Source: Lophius americanus
Taxonomy: Eukaryota > Chordata > Actinopteri > Lophiiformes > Lophiidae
Reading direction: 5' to 3'
DNA: 64,000 bases
NCBI GenBank assembly: GCA_037951165.1
Contig: JBBDHG010000006.1
Coordinates: forward strand, 620,001-684,000
The notes under the pieces are model-generated. The model was not told the origin of the DNA. It did no database searches and worked only from the letters and a program-made list of their open reading frames with translations. A program made the position numbers and the translations under genes. Positions 44,681 to 59,012 of this stretch are shown here, in pieces; the stretch's first letter is position 1; the number at the start of each line of letters is the position of its first letter.

Positions 44681-47600
44681 CCATGTTTATAACATTAACA
44701 CGCCTAAAGTTTATGACACGTATACGACATGTTTATAACATTGACACGCCTAATGTTTGAGACGTATACGACACGTTTATAACATTAACACGCCTAAGGT
44801 TCATAACATTAACACGCCTAATGTTTGACACGTATACGACATGTTTATAACATTAACACGCCTTACGTTTATGACACGTATACAACATGTTTATAACATT
44901 AACACGCCTATTGTTTGACAGGTATACGACATGTTTATAACATTAAAACGCCTTACGTTTATGACACGTATACAACACGTTTATAACATTAACACGCCTC
45001 AGGTTTATAACATTAACACGCCTAATGTTTATGACGCGTATACGACAAGTTTATAACATTAACACGCCTTACGTTTATGACACGTATACAACACGTTTAT
45101 AACATTAACACGCCTTACGTTTATGACACGTATACAACATGTTTATAACATTAACACGCCTATTGTTTGACAGGTATACGACATGTTTATAACATTAACA
45201 CGCCTTACGTTTATGACACGTATACAACACGTTTATAATATTAACACGCCTAATGCTAATAAAATAAACACGCCTAATGTTTGACACGTATACGACACGT
45301 TTATGACGCGTATACGACACGTTTATAACATTAACATATTTAACGTTTATGACACGTATACAACACATTTATAACATTAAGGCTTATAACATTAACATGC
45401 CTAATGTTTGACATGTATGCGACATTTTTATAACATTAACACACCTATTGTTTATGACATTAACACGCCTAAGGTTTATGACGCGTATACGACACGTTTA
45501 TGACGGGTATACGACACGTTTATAACATTAACATATTTAACGTTTATGACACGTATACAACACATTTATAACATTAAGGCTTATAACATTAACATGCCTA
45601 ATGTTTGACATGTATGCGACATTTTTATAACATTAACACACCTATTGTTTATGACACGTATACGACACATTTATAACATTAACACGCCTAAGGTTTATGA
45701 CGCGTATACGACAAGTTTATAACATTAACACGCCTAAGGCTAATAAAATAAACACGCCTAATGTTTGACACGTATACGACACGTTTATGACGCGTATACG
45801 ACACGTTTATAACATTAACATATTTAACGTTTATGACACGTATACAACACGTTTATAACATTAACACGCCTCAGGTTTATAACATTAACACGCCTAATGT
45901 TTATGACACGTATACGACAAGTTTATAACATTAAAATGCCTAAGGCTAACAAAATAAACACGCCTAATGTTTGACACGTATACGACACGTTTATGACGCG
46001 TATACGACACGTTTATAACATTAACATATTTAACGTTTATGACACGTATACAACACATTTATAACATTAAGGCTTATAACATTAACATGCCTAATGTTTG
46101 ACATGTATGCAACATTTTTATAACATTAACACACCTATTGTTTATGACACGTATACAACACGTTTATAACATTAACACGCCTCAGGTTTATAACATTAAC
46201 AAGCCTAATGTTTATGACGCGTATACGACACGTTTATAACATTAACACGCCTAAGGCTAATAACATAAACACTTCTAATGTTTGACACCTATACGACATG
46301 TTTATGACGCGTATACGACACGTTTATAACATTAACATATTTAACGGTTATGACACGTATACAACACATTTATAACATTAAGGCTTATAACATTAACATG
46401 CCTAATGTTTGACATGTATGCGACATTTTTATAACATTAACACACCTAATGTTTACGACAGGTATACGACATGTTTATAACATTAACACGCCTAATGTTT
46501 GACACGTATACCACATGTTTATAACATTAACACGCCTAATGTTTATGACACGTATACAACATGTTTATAACATAAACACGCCTAATGTTTGACACGTATA
46601 TGACACGTTTATAACATTAACACGCCTAAGGCTTATAACATTAAGATGTCTAATGTTTGACATGTATGCGACATTTTTATAACATTAACACACCTAATGT
46701 TTACGAAAGGTATACGACATGTTTATAACATTAACACGCCTAATGTTTGACACGTATACCACATGTTTATAACATTAACACGCCTTACGTTTATGACACG
46801 TATACAACACGTTTATAACATTAACACGCCTTACGTTTATGACACGTATACAACATGTTTATAACATTAACACGCCTATTGTTTGACAGGTATACGACAT
46901 GTTTATAACATTAACACGCCTTACGTTTATGACACGTATACAACACGTTTATAATATTAACACGCCTAATGCTAATAAAATAAACACGCCTAATGTTTGA
47001 CACGTATACGACACGTTTATGACGCGTATACGACACGTTTATAACATTAACATATTTAACGTTTATGACACGTATACAACACATTTATAACATTAAGGCT
47101 TATAACATTAACATGCCTAATGTTTGACATGTATGCGACATTTTTATAACATTAACACACCTATTGTTTATGACATTAACACGCCTAAGGTTTATGACGC
47201 GTATACGACACGTTTATGACGGGTATACGACACGTTTATAACATTAACATATTTAACGTTTATGACACATATACAACACATTTATAACATTAAGGCTTAT
47301 AACATTAACATGCCTAATGTTTGACCTGTATGCGACATTTTTATAACATTAACACACCTATTGTTTATGACACGTATACGACACATTTATAACATTAACA
47401 CGCCTAAGGTTTATGACGCGTATACGACAAGTTTATAACATTAACACGCCTAAGGCTAATAAAATAAACACGCCTAATGTTTGACACGTATACGACACGT
47501 TTATGACGCGTATACGACACGTTTATAACATTAACATATTTAACGTTTATGACACGTATACAACACGTTTATAACATTAACACGCCTCAGGTTTATAACA

Positions 47601-50170
47601 TTAACACGCCTAATGTTTATGACACGTATACGACAAGTTTATAACATTAAAATGCCTAAGGCTAACAAAATAAACACGCCTAATGTTTGACACGTATACG
47701 ACACGTTTATGACGCGTATACGACACGTTTATAACATTAACATATTTAACGTTTATGACACGTATACAACACATTTATAACATTAAGGCTTATAACATTA
47801 ACATGCCTAATGTTTGACATGTATGCAACATTTTTATAACATTAACACACCTATTGTTTATGACACGTATACAACACGTTTATAACATTAACACGCCTCA
47901 GGTTTATAACATTAACACGCCTAATGTTTATGACGCGTATACGACAACTTTATAACATTAACACGCCTAAGGCTAATAAAATAAACACGCCTAATGTTTG
48001 ACACGTATACGACACGTTTATGACGCGTATACGACACGTTTATAACATTAACATATTTAACGTTTATGACACGTATACAACACGTTTATAACATTAACAC
48101 GCCTCAGGTTTATAACATTAACACGCCTAATGTTTATGACGCGTATACGACACGTTTATAACATTAACACGCCTAAGGTTTATGACGCGTATACGACACG
48201 TTTATAACATTAACACGCCTATGGCTTATAACATTAACACGCCTAATTTTTGACACGTATACCATATGTTTATAACATTAACACGCCTAATGTTTATGAC
48301 ATGTATACGACATGTTTATAACATTGACACGTCTAATGTTTGACACGTATACGACACGTTTATAACATTAACACGCCTAAGGTTCATAACATTAACACGC
48401 CTAATGTTTGACACGTATACGACATGTTTATAACATTAACACGCCTTACGTTTATGACACGTATACAACATGTTTATAACATTAACACGCCTATTGTTTG
48501 ACAGGTATACGACATGTTTATAACATTAAAACGCCTTACGTTTATGACACGTATACAACACGTTTATAACATTAACACGCCTCAGGTTTATAACATTAAC
48601 ACGCCTAATGTTTATGACGCGTATACGACATGTTTATAACATTGACACGTCTAATGTTTGACACGTATACGACACGTTTATAACATTAACACGCCTAAGG
48701 TTCATAACATTAACACGCCTAATGTTTGACACGTATACGACATGTTTATAACATTAACACGCCTTACGTTTATGACACGTATACAACATGTTTATAACAT
48801 TAACACGCATATTGTTTGACAGGTATACGACATGTTTATAACATTAACACGCCTTACGTTTATGACACGTATACAACACGTTTATAACATTAACACGCCT
48901 TACGTTTATGACACGTATACAACATGTTTATAACATTAACACGCCTATTGTTTGACAGGTATACGACATGTTTATAACATTAACACACCTTACGTTTATG
49001 ACACGTATACAACACGTTTATAATATTAACACGCCTAATGCTAATAAAATAAACACGCCTAATGTTTGACACGTATACGACACGTTTATGACGCGTATAC
49101 GACACGTTTATAACATTAACATATTTAACGTTTACGACACGTATACAACACATTTATAACATTAAGGCTTATAACATTAACATGCCTAATGTTTGACATG
49201 TATGCAACATTTTTATAACATTAACACACCTATTGTTTATGACATTAACACGCCTAAGGTTTATGACGTGTATACGACACGTTTATAACATTAACACGCC
49301 TAAGGCTAATAACATAAACACGCCTAATGTTTGACACGTATACGACACGTTTATAACATTAACACGCCTAAGTTTTGACACTTATACCATATGTTTATAA
49401 CACTAACACGCCTAATGTTTATTACACGTATACGACATGTTTATAACATTAACACGCCTAACGTTTATGACACGTATACGACATGTTTATAACATTGACA
49501 CGCCTAATGTTTGACACGTATACGACACGTTTATAAAATAACACGCCTTACGTTTATGACACGTATACAACACGTTTATAACATTAACACGCCTCAGGTT
49601 TATAACATTAACACGCCTAATGTTTATGACGCGTATACGACACGTTTATAACATTAACACGCCTAAGGCTAATAACATAAACACTTCTAATGTTTGACAC
49701 CTATACGACATGTTTATGACGCGTATACGACACGTTTATAACATTAACATATTTAACGGTTATGACACGTATACAACACATTTATAACATTAAGGCTTAT
49801 AACATTAACATGCCTAATGTTTGACATGTATGCGACATTTTTATAACATTAACACACCTAATGTTTACGACAGGTATACGACATGTTTATAACATTAACA
49901 CGCCTAATGTTTGACACGTATACCACATGTTTATAACATTAACACGCCTAATGTTTATGACACGTATACAACATGTTTATAACATAAACACGCCTAATGT
50001 TTGACACGTATATGACACGTTTATAACATTAACACGCCTAAGGCTTATAACATCAAGATGTCTAATGTTTGACATGTATGCGACATTTTTATAACATTAA
50101 CACACCTAATGTTTACGAAAGGTATACGACATGTTTATAACATTAACACGCCTAATGTTTGACACGTATA

Positions 50171-50525
50171 CCACATGTTTATAACATTAACACGCCTAAT
50201 GTTTATGACGTGTATACGACAAGTTTATAACATTAACACGCCTAAGTCTAATAAAATAAACACGCCTAATGTTTGACACGTATACGACGCGTATACGACA
50301 CGTTTATAACATTAACATATTTAACGTTTATGACACGTATTCAACACATTTATAACATTAACACGCCTATGGCTTATAACATTAACACACCTATTGTTTA
50401 TGACACGTATACGACACGTTTATAACATTAACAGGCCTAAGGTTTATGACGCGTATACGACACGTTTATAACATTAACACGCCTATGGCTTATAACATTA
50501 ACACGCCTAATTTTTGACACGTATA
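50171..50525 (+). repeat. 355 bp tandem duplication, copy 1 (second 6.2 kb unit)
   Basis: This is the equivalent of 43,971-44,325 at an offset of 6,200, with the same GACGTG marker (50,207) and the same 11 bp deletion. Confidence 0.84.
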
Positions 50526-50880
50526 CCACATGTTTATAACATTAACACGCCTAATGTTTATGACGTGTATACGACAAGTTTATAACATTAACACGCCTAA
50601 GTCTAATAAAATAAACACGCCTAATGTTTGACACGTATACGACGCGTATACGACACGTTTATAACATTAACATATTTAACGTTTATGACACGTATTCAAC
50701 ACATTTATAACATTAACACGCCTATGGCTTATAACATTAACACACCTATTGTTTATGACACGTATACGACACGTTTATAACATTAACAAGCCTAAGGTTT
50801 ATGACGCGTATACGACACGTTTATAACATTAACACGCCTATGGCTTATAACATTAACACGCCTAATTTTTGACACGTATA
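50526..50880 (+). repeat. 355 bp tandem duplication, copy 2 (second 6.2 kb unit)
   Basis: This is the equivalent of 44,326-44,680, with GACGTG at 50,562. The 355 bp pair is therefore older than the 6.2 kb duplication. Confidence 0.84.
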
Positions 50881-52791
50881 ACATGTTTATAACATTAACA
50901 CGCCTAAAGTTTATGACACGTATACGACATGTTTATAACATTGACACGCCTAATGTTTGAGACGTATACGACACGTTTATAACATTAACACGCCTAAGGT
51001 TCATAACATTAACACGCCTAATGTTTGACACGTATACGACATGTTTATAACATTAACACGCCTTACGTTTATGACACGTATACAACATGTTTATAACATT
51101 AACACGCCTATTGTTTGACAGGTATACGACATGTTTATAACATTAAAACGCCTTACGTTTATGACACGTATACAACACGTTTATAACATTAACACGCCTC
51201 AGGTTTATAACATTAACACGCCTAATGTTTATGACGCGTATACGACAAGTTTATAACATTAACACGCCTTACGTTTATGACACGTATACAACACGTTTAT
51301 AACATTAACACGCCTTACGTTTATGACACGTATACAACATGTTTATAACATTAACACGCCTATTGTTTGACAGGTATACGACATGTTTATAACATTAACA
51401 CGCCTTACGTTTATGACACGTATACAACACGTTTATAATATTAACACGCCTAATGCTAATAAAATAAACACGCCTAATGTTTGACACGTATACGACACGT
51501 TTATGACGCGTATACGACACGTTTATAACATTAACATATTTAACGTTTATGACACGTATACAACATTTATAACATTAAGGCTTATAACATTAACATGCCT
51601 AATGTTTGACATGTATGCGACATTTTTATAACATTAACACACCTATTGTTTATGACATTAACACGCCTAAGGTTTATGACGCGTATACGACACGTTTATG
51701 ACGGGTATACGACACGTTTATAACATTAACATATTTAACGTTTATGACACGTATACAACACATTTATAACATTAAGGCTTATAACATTAACATGCCTAAT
51801 GTTTGACATGTATGCGACATTTTTATAACATTAACACACCTATTGTTTATGACACGTATACGACACATTTATAACATTAACACGCCTAAGGTTTATGACG
51901 CGTATACGACAAGTTTATAACATTAACACGCCTAAGGCTAATAAAATAAACACGCCTAATGTTTGACACGTATACGACACGTTTATGACGCGTATACGAC
52001 ACGTTTATAACATTAACATATTTAACGTTTATGACACGTATACAACACGTTTATAACATTAACACGCCTCAGGTTTATAACATTAACACGCCTAATGTTT
52101 ATGACACGTATACGACAAGTTTATAACATTAAAATGCCTAAGGCTAACAAAATAAACACGCCTAATGTTTGACACGTATACGACACGTTTATGACGCGTA
52201 TACGACACGTTTATAACATTAACATATTTAACGTTTATGACACGTATACAACACATTTATAACATTAAGGCTTATAACATTAACATGCCTAATGTTTGAC
52301 ATGTATGCAACATTTTTATAACATTAACACACCTATTGTTTATGACACGTATACAACACGTTTATAACATTAACACGCCTCAGGTTTATAACATTAACAC
52401 GCCTAATGTTTATGACGCGTATACGACAACTTTATAACATTAACACGCCTAAGGCTAATAAAATAAACACGCCTAATGTTTGACACGTATACGACACGTT
52501 TATGACGCGTATACGACACGTTTATAACATTAACATATTTAACGTTTATGACACGTATACAACACGTTTATAACATTAACACGCCTCAGGTTTCTAACAT
52601 TAACACGCCTAATGTTTATGACGCGTATACGACACGTTTATAACATTAACACGCCTAAGGTTTATGACGCGTATACGACACGTTTATAACATTAACACGC
52701 CTATGGCTTATAACATTAACACGCCTAATTTTTGACACGTATACCATATGTTTATAACATTAACACGCCTAATGTTTATGACATGTATACG

Positions 52792-53760
52792 ACATGTTTA
52801 TAACATTGACACGTCTAATGTTTGACACGTATACGACACGTTTATAACATTAACACGCCTAAGGTTCATAACATTAACACGCCTAATGTTTGACACGTAT
52901 ACGACATGTTTATAACATTAACACGCCTTACGTTTATGACACGTATACAACATGTTTATAACATTAACACGCCTATTGTTTGACAGGTATACGACATGTT
53001 TATAACATTAAAACGCCTTACGTTTATGACACGTATACAACACGTTTATAACATTAACACGCCTCAGGTTTATAACATTAACACGCCTAATGTTTATGAC
53101 GCGTATACGACAAGTTTATAACATTAACACGCCTTACGTTTATGACACGTATACAACACGTTTATAACATTAACACGCCTTACGTTTATGACACGTATAC
53201 AACATGTTTATAACATTAACACGCCTATTGTTTGACAGGTATACGACATGTTTATAACATTAACACGCCTTACGTTTATGACACGTATACAACACGTTTA
53301 TAATATTAACACGCCTAATGCTAATAAAATAAACACGCCTAATGTTTGACACGTATACGACACGTTTATGACGCGTATACGACACCTTTATAACATTAAC
53401 ATATTTAACGTTTATGACACGTATACAACACATTTATAACATTAAGGCTTATAACATTAACATGCCTAATGTTTGACATGTATGCGACATTTTTATAACA
53501 TTAACACACTTATTGTTTATGACATTAACACGCCTAAGGTTTATGACGTGTATACGACACGTTTATAACATTAACACGCCTAAGGCTAATAACATAAACA
53601 CGCCTAATGTTTGACACGTATACGACACGTTTATAACATTAACACGCCTAAGTTTTGACACTTATACCATATGTTTATAACACTAACACGCCTAATGTTT
53701 ATTACACGTATACAACATGTTTATAACATTAACACGCCTAACGTTTATGACACGTATACG
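52792..53760 (+). repeat. 969 bp higher-order repeat, copy 1
   Basis: Markers 969 bp apart are CTAATAAAAT (53,321/54,290) and AGTTTTGACACTTATACC (53,651/54,620). The left edge is approximate. A private CACACTTATTG near 53,507 is a C to T change. Confidence 0.8.
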
Positions 53761-54729
53761 ACATGTTTATAACATTGACACGCCTAATGTTTGACACGTA
53801 TACGACACGTTTATAACATTAACACGCCTAAGGTTCATAACATTAACACGCCTAATGTTTGACACGTATACGACATGTTTATAACATTAACACGCCTTAT
53901 GTTTATGACACGTATACAACATGTTTATAACATTAACACGCCTATTGTTTGACAGGTATACGACATGTTTATAACATTAAAACGCCTTACGTTTATGACA
54001 CGTATACAACACGTTTATAACATTAACACGCCTCAGGTTTATAACATTAACACGCCTAATGTTTATGACGCGTATACGACAAGTTTATAACATTAACACG
54101 CCTTACGTTTATGACACGTATACAACACGTTTATAACATTAACACGCCTTACGTTTATGACACGTATACAACATGTTTATAACATTAACACGCCTATTGT
54201 TTGACAGGTATACGACATGTTTATAACATTAACACGCCTTACGTTTATGACACGTATACAACACGTTTATAATATTAACACGCCTAATGCTAATAAAATA
54301 AACACGCCTAATGTTTGACACGTATACGACACGTTTATGACGCGTATACGACACGTTTATAACATTAACATATTTAACGTTTAGGACACGTATACAACAC
54401 ATTTATAACATTAAGGCTTATAACATTAACATGCCTAATGTTTGACATGTATGCGACATTTTTATAACATTAACACACCTATTGTTTATGACATTAACAC
54501 GCCTAAGGTTTATGACGTGTATACGACACGTTTATAACATTAACACGCCTAAGGCTAATAACATAAACACGCCTAATGTTTGACACGTATACGACACGTT
54601 TATAACATTAACACGCCTAAGTTTTGACACTTATACCATATGTTTATAACACTAACACGCCTAATGTTTATTACACGTATACGACATGTTTATAACATTA
54701 ACACGCCTAACGTTTATGACACGTATACA
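53761..54729 (+). repeat. 969 bp higher-order repeat, copy 2
   Basis: It follows copy 1 directly and diverges near 54,729, where GTATACAACACG replaces GTATACGACATG. Private changes include TTAGGACACG near 54,382 and CCTTATGTTTATG near 53,895. Confidence 0.8.
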
Positions 54730-56760
54730 ACACGTTTATAACATTAACACGCCTCAGGTTTATAACATTAACACGCCTAATGTTTATGACGCGTATACGA
54801 CACGTTTATGACATTAACACGCCTAAGGCTAATAACATAAACACTTCTAATGTTTGACACCTATACGACACGTTTATGACGCGTATACGACACGTTTATA
54901 ACATTAACATATTTAACGGTTATGACACGTATACAACACATTTATAACATTAAGGCTTATAACATTAACATGCCTAATGTTTGACATGTATGAGACATTT
55001 TTATAACATTAACACACCTAATGTTTACGACAGGTGTGTTACATTAACACGCCTTAACACGCCTCATTAACACGCCTCAGTGTTAATGTTTATAACATTA
55101 ACACGCCTAATGTTTGACACGTATACCACATGTTTATAACATTAACACGCCTAATGTTTATGACACGTATACAACATGTTTATAACATAAACACGCCTAA
55201 TGTTTGACACGTATACGACACGTTTATAACATTAACACGCCTAAGGCTTATAACATTAAGATGTCTAATGTTTGACATGTATGCGACATTTTTATAACAT
55301 TAACACACCTAATGTTTACGAAAGGTATACGACATGTTTATAACATTAACACGCCTAATGTTTGACACGTATACCACATGTTTATAACATTAACACGCCT
55401 AATGTTTATGACGCGTATACGACAAGTTTATAACATTAACACGCCTAAGTCTAATAAAATAAACACGCCTAATGTTTGACACGTATACGACGCGTTTATG
55501 ACGCGTATACGACACGTTTATAACATTAACATATTTAACGTTTATGACACGTATTCAACACATTTATAACATTAAGGCTTATAACATTAACACACCTATT
55601 GTTTATGACACGTATACGACACGTTTATAACATTAACACGCCTATGGCTTATAACATTAACACGCCTAATTTTTGACACGTATACCATGTTTATAACATT
55701 AACACGCCTAAAGTTTATGACACGTATACGACATGTTTATAACATTGACACGCCTAATGTTTGAGACGTATACGACACGTTTATAACATTAACACGCCTA
55801 AGGTTCATAACATTAACACGCCTAATGTTTGACACGTATACGACATGTTTATAACATTAACACGCCTTACGTTTATGACACGTATACAACATGTTTATAA
55901 CATTAACACGCCTATTGTTTGACAGGTATATGACATGTTTATAACATTAACACGCCTTACGTTTATGACAGGTATACAACACGTTTATAACATTAACACG
56001 CCTCAGGTTTATAACATTAACACGCCTAATGTTTATGACGCGTATACGACAAGTTTATAACATTAACACGCCTAAGGCTAATAAAATAAACACGCCTAAT
56101 GTTTGACACGTATACGACACGTTTATGACGCGTATACGACACGTTTATAACATTAACATATTTAACGTTTATGACACGTATACAACACGTTTATAACATT
56201 AACACGGCTCAGGTTTATAACATTAACACGCCTAATGTTTATGACGCGTATACGACAAGTTTATAACATTAACACGCCTAAGGCTAATAAAATAAACACG
56301 CCTAATGTTTGACACGTATACGACACGTTTATGACGCGTATACGACACGTTTATAACATTAACATATTTAACGTTTATGACACGTATACAACACATTTAT
56401 AACATTAAGGCTTATAACATTAACATGCCTAATGTTTGACATGTATGCAACATTTTTATAACATTAACACACCTATTGTTTATGACACGTATACGACACA
56501 TTTATAACATTAACACGCCTAAGGTTTATGACGCGTATACGACAAGTTTATAACATTAACACGCCTAAGGATAATAAAATAAACACGCCGAATGTTTGAC
56601 ACGTATACGACACGTTTATGATTCGCATACGACACGTTTATAACATTAACATATTTAACGTTTATGACACGTATACAACACGTTTATAACATTAACACGC
56701 CTCAGGTTTATAACATTAACACGCCTAATGTTTATGACACGTATACGACAAGTTTATAAC
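54730..56760 (+). repeat. Linking satellite segment with a unique rearrangement
   Basis: This stretch mostly resembles 6.8-7.9 kb but contains a one-off disruption at 55,035-55,088 (separate entry). From about 56,268 it holds a 493 bp predecessor of the 563 bp repeat, lacking 70 bp (an A plus an AB unit). A private GATTCGCATACG near 56,620 and CACGCCGAATG near 56,584 are notable. It holds no gene. Confidence 0.78.
55035..55088. other. Unique rearranged insertion with two short hairpins
   Basis: After ACAGGT, where sibling copies read ATACGACATG, this copy has about 50 bp of scrambled A-half pieces: TAACACGCCT three times with unequal spacing, plus two reverse-oriented fragments. GTGTTA (55,036-55,041) can pair with TAACAC (55,045-55,050) across a 3 nt loop. 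CATTAACAC (55,065-55,073) can pair with GTGTTAATG (55,080-55,088) across a 6 nt loop. I saw no other place where satellite sequence is inverted. Confidence 0.85.
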
Positions 56761-59012
56761 ATTAAAATGCCTAAGGCTAACAAAATAAACACGCCTAATG
56801 TTTGACATGTATACGACACGTTTATGACGCGTATACGACACGTTTATAACATTAACATATTTAACGTTTATGACACGTATACAACACATTTATAACATTA
56901 AGGCTTATAACTTTAACATGCCTAATGTTTGACATGTATGCAACATTTTTATAACATTAACACACCTATTGTTTATGACACGTATACAACACGTTTATAA
57001 CATTAACACGCCTCAGGTTTATAACATTAACACACCTATTGTTTATGACACGTATACGACACATTTATAACATTAACACGCCTAAGGTTTATGACGCGTA
57101 TACGACAAGTTTATAACATTAACACGCCTAAGGCTAATAAAATAAACACGCCTAATGTTTGACACGTATACGACACGTTTATGACGCGTATACGACACGT
57201 TTATAACATTAACATATTTAACGTTTATGACACGTATACAACACGTTTATAACATTAACACGCCTCAGGTTTATAACATTAACACGCCTAATGTTTATGA
57301 CACGTATACGACAAGTTTATAACATTAAAATGCCTAAGGCTAACAAAATAAACACGCCTAATGTTTGACATGTATACGACACGTTTATGACGCGTATACG
57401 ACACGTTTATAACATTAACATATTTAACGTTTATGACACGTGTACAACACATTTATAACATTAAGGCTTATAACATTAACATGCCTAATGTTTGACATGT
57501 ATGCAACATTTTTATAACATTAACACACCTATTGTTTATGACACGTATACAACACGTTTATAACATTAACACGCCTCAGGTTTATAACATTAACACACCT
57601 ATTGTTTATGACGCGTATACGACAACTTTATAACATAAACACGCCTAAGGTTTATGACGCGTATACGACAAGTTTATAACATTAACACGCCTAAGGCTAA
57701 TAAAATAAACACGCCGAATGTTTGACACGTATACGACACGTTTATGACGCGCATACGACACGTTTATAACATTAACATATTTAACGTTTATGACACGTAT
57801 ACAACACGTTTATAACATTAACACGCCTCAGGTTTATAACATTAACACGCCTAATGTTTATGACACGTATACGACAAGTTTATAACATTAAAATGCCTAA
57901 GGCTAACAAAATAAACACGCCTAATGTTTGACATGTATACGACACGTTTATGACGCGTATACGACACGTTTATAACATTAACATATTTAACGTTTATGAC
58001 ACGTATACAACACATTTATAACATTAAGGCTTATAACATTAACATGCCTAATGTTTGACATGTATGGAACATTTTTATAACATTAACACACCTATTGTTT
58101 ATGACACGTATACAACACGTTTATAACATTAACACGCCTCAGTTTTATAACATTAACACACCTATTGTTTATGACACGTATACGACACATTTATAACATT
58201 AACACGCCTAAGGTTTATGACGCGTATACGACAAGTTTATAACATTAACACGCCTAAGGCTAATAAAATAAACACGCCTAATGTTTGACACGTATACGAC
58301 ACGTTTATGACGCGTATACGACACGTTTATAACATTAACATATTTAACGTTTATGACACGTATACAACACGTTTATAACATTAACACGCCTCAGGTTTAT
58401 AACATTAACACGCCTAATGTTTATGACACGTATACGACAAGTTTATAACATTAAAATGCCTAAGGCTAACAAAATAAACACGCCTAATGTTTGACATGTA
58501 TACGACACGTTTATGACGCGTATACGACACGTTTATAACATTAACATATTTAACGTTTATGACACGTATACAACACATTTATAACATTAAGGCTTATAAC
58601 ATTAACATGCCTAATGTTTGACATGTATGCAACATTTTTATAACATTAACACACCTATTGTTTATGACACGTATACAACACGTTTATAACATTAACACGC
58701 CTCAGGTTTATAACATTAACACGCCTAATGTTTATGACGCGTATACGACAACTTTATAACATTAACACGCCTAAGGTTTATGACGCGTATACGACAAGTT
58801 TATAACAATAACACGCCTAAGGCTAATAAAATAAACACGCCTAATGTTTGACACGTATACGATACGTTTATGACGCGTATACGACACGTTTATAACATTA
58901 ACATATTTAACGTTTATGACACGTATACAACACGTTTATAACATTAACACGCCTCAGGTTTATAACATTAACACGCCTAATGTTTATGACACGTATACGA
59001 CAAGTTTATAAC
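56761..59012 (+). repeat. 563 bp higher-order repeat, four copies (1,126 bp dimer)
   Basis: ATTAAAATGC occurs at 56,761, 57,324, 57,887, 58,450 and 59,013, exactly 563 bp apart each time. All four complete copies carry the private GACATGTATACGACACG form. Copies 1 and 3 have CACACCTATTG with GACACGTATACGACACATTT after CCTCAG; copies 2 and 4 have GACGCGTATACGACAACTTT there. The functional repeat is therefore a 1,126 bp dimer. CGCCGAATG at 56,587 and 57,713 (1,126 apart) agrees. Confidence 0.9.

Larger units (their letters stand above)
41014..47213 (+). repeat. 6,200 bp higher-order repeat, copy 1
   Basis: The pair offset of 6,200 bp is shown by ATTAAAATGC (41,446/47,646), TATAAAATAACAC (43,335/49,535), the private CATCAAGATG (43,851/50,051) and GACGGG (41,018/47,218). 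It contains the 355 bp tandem pair and four-base-scale private changes such as TATAAAATTAAC near 44,268. Its last kilobase (46,201-47,213) matches 37.93-38.94 kb at an offset of 8,269. Confidence 0.88.
47214..52398 (+). repeat. 6,200 bp higher-order repeat, copy 2 (partial, ~5.2 kb)
   Basis: It is collinear with copy 1 with only scattered differences: GACCTG near 47,326, ACAGGCC near 50,431, a TATAACATG near 50,879 and a private 2 bp deletion near 51,566 (CAACATTTAT for CAACACATTTAT), after which the offset becomes 6,198. The match stops at 52,398, the equivalent of 46,200 in copy 1. Confidence 0.87.
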
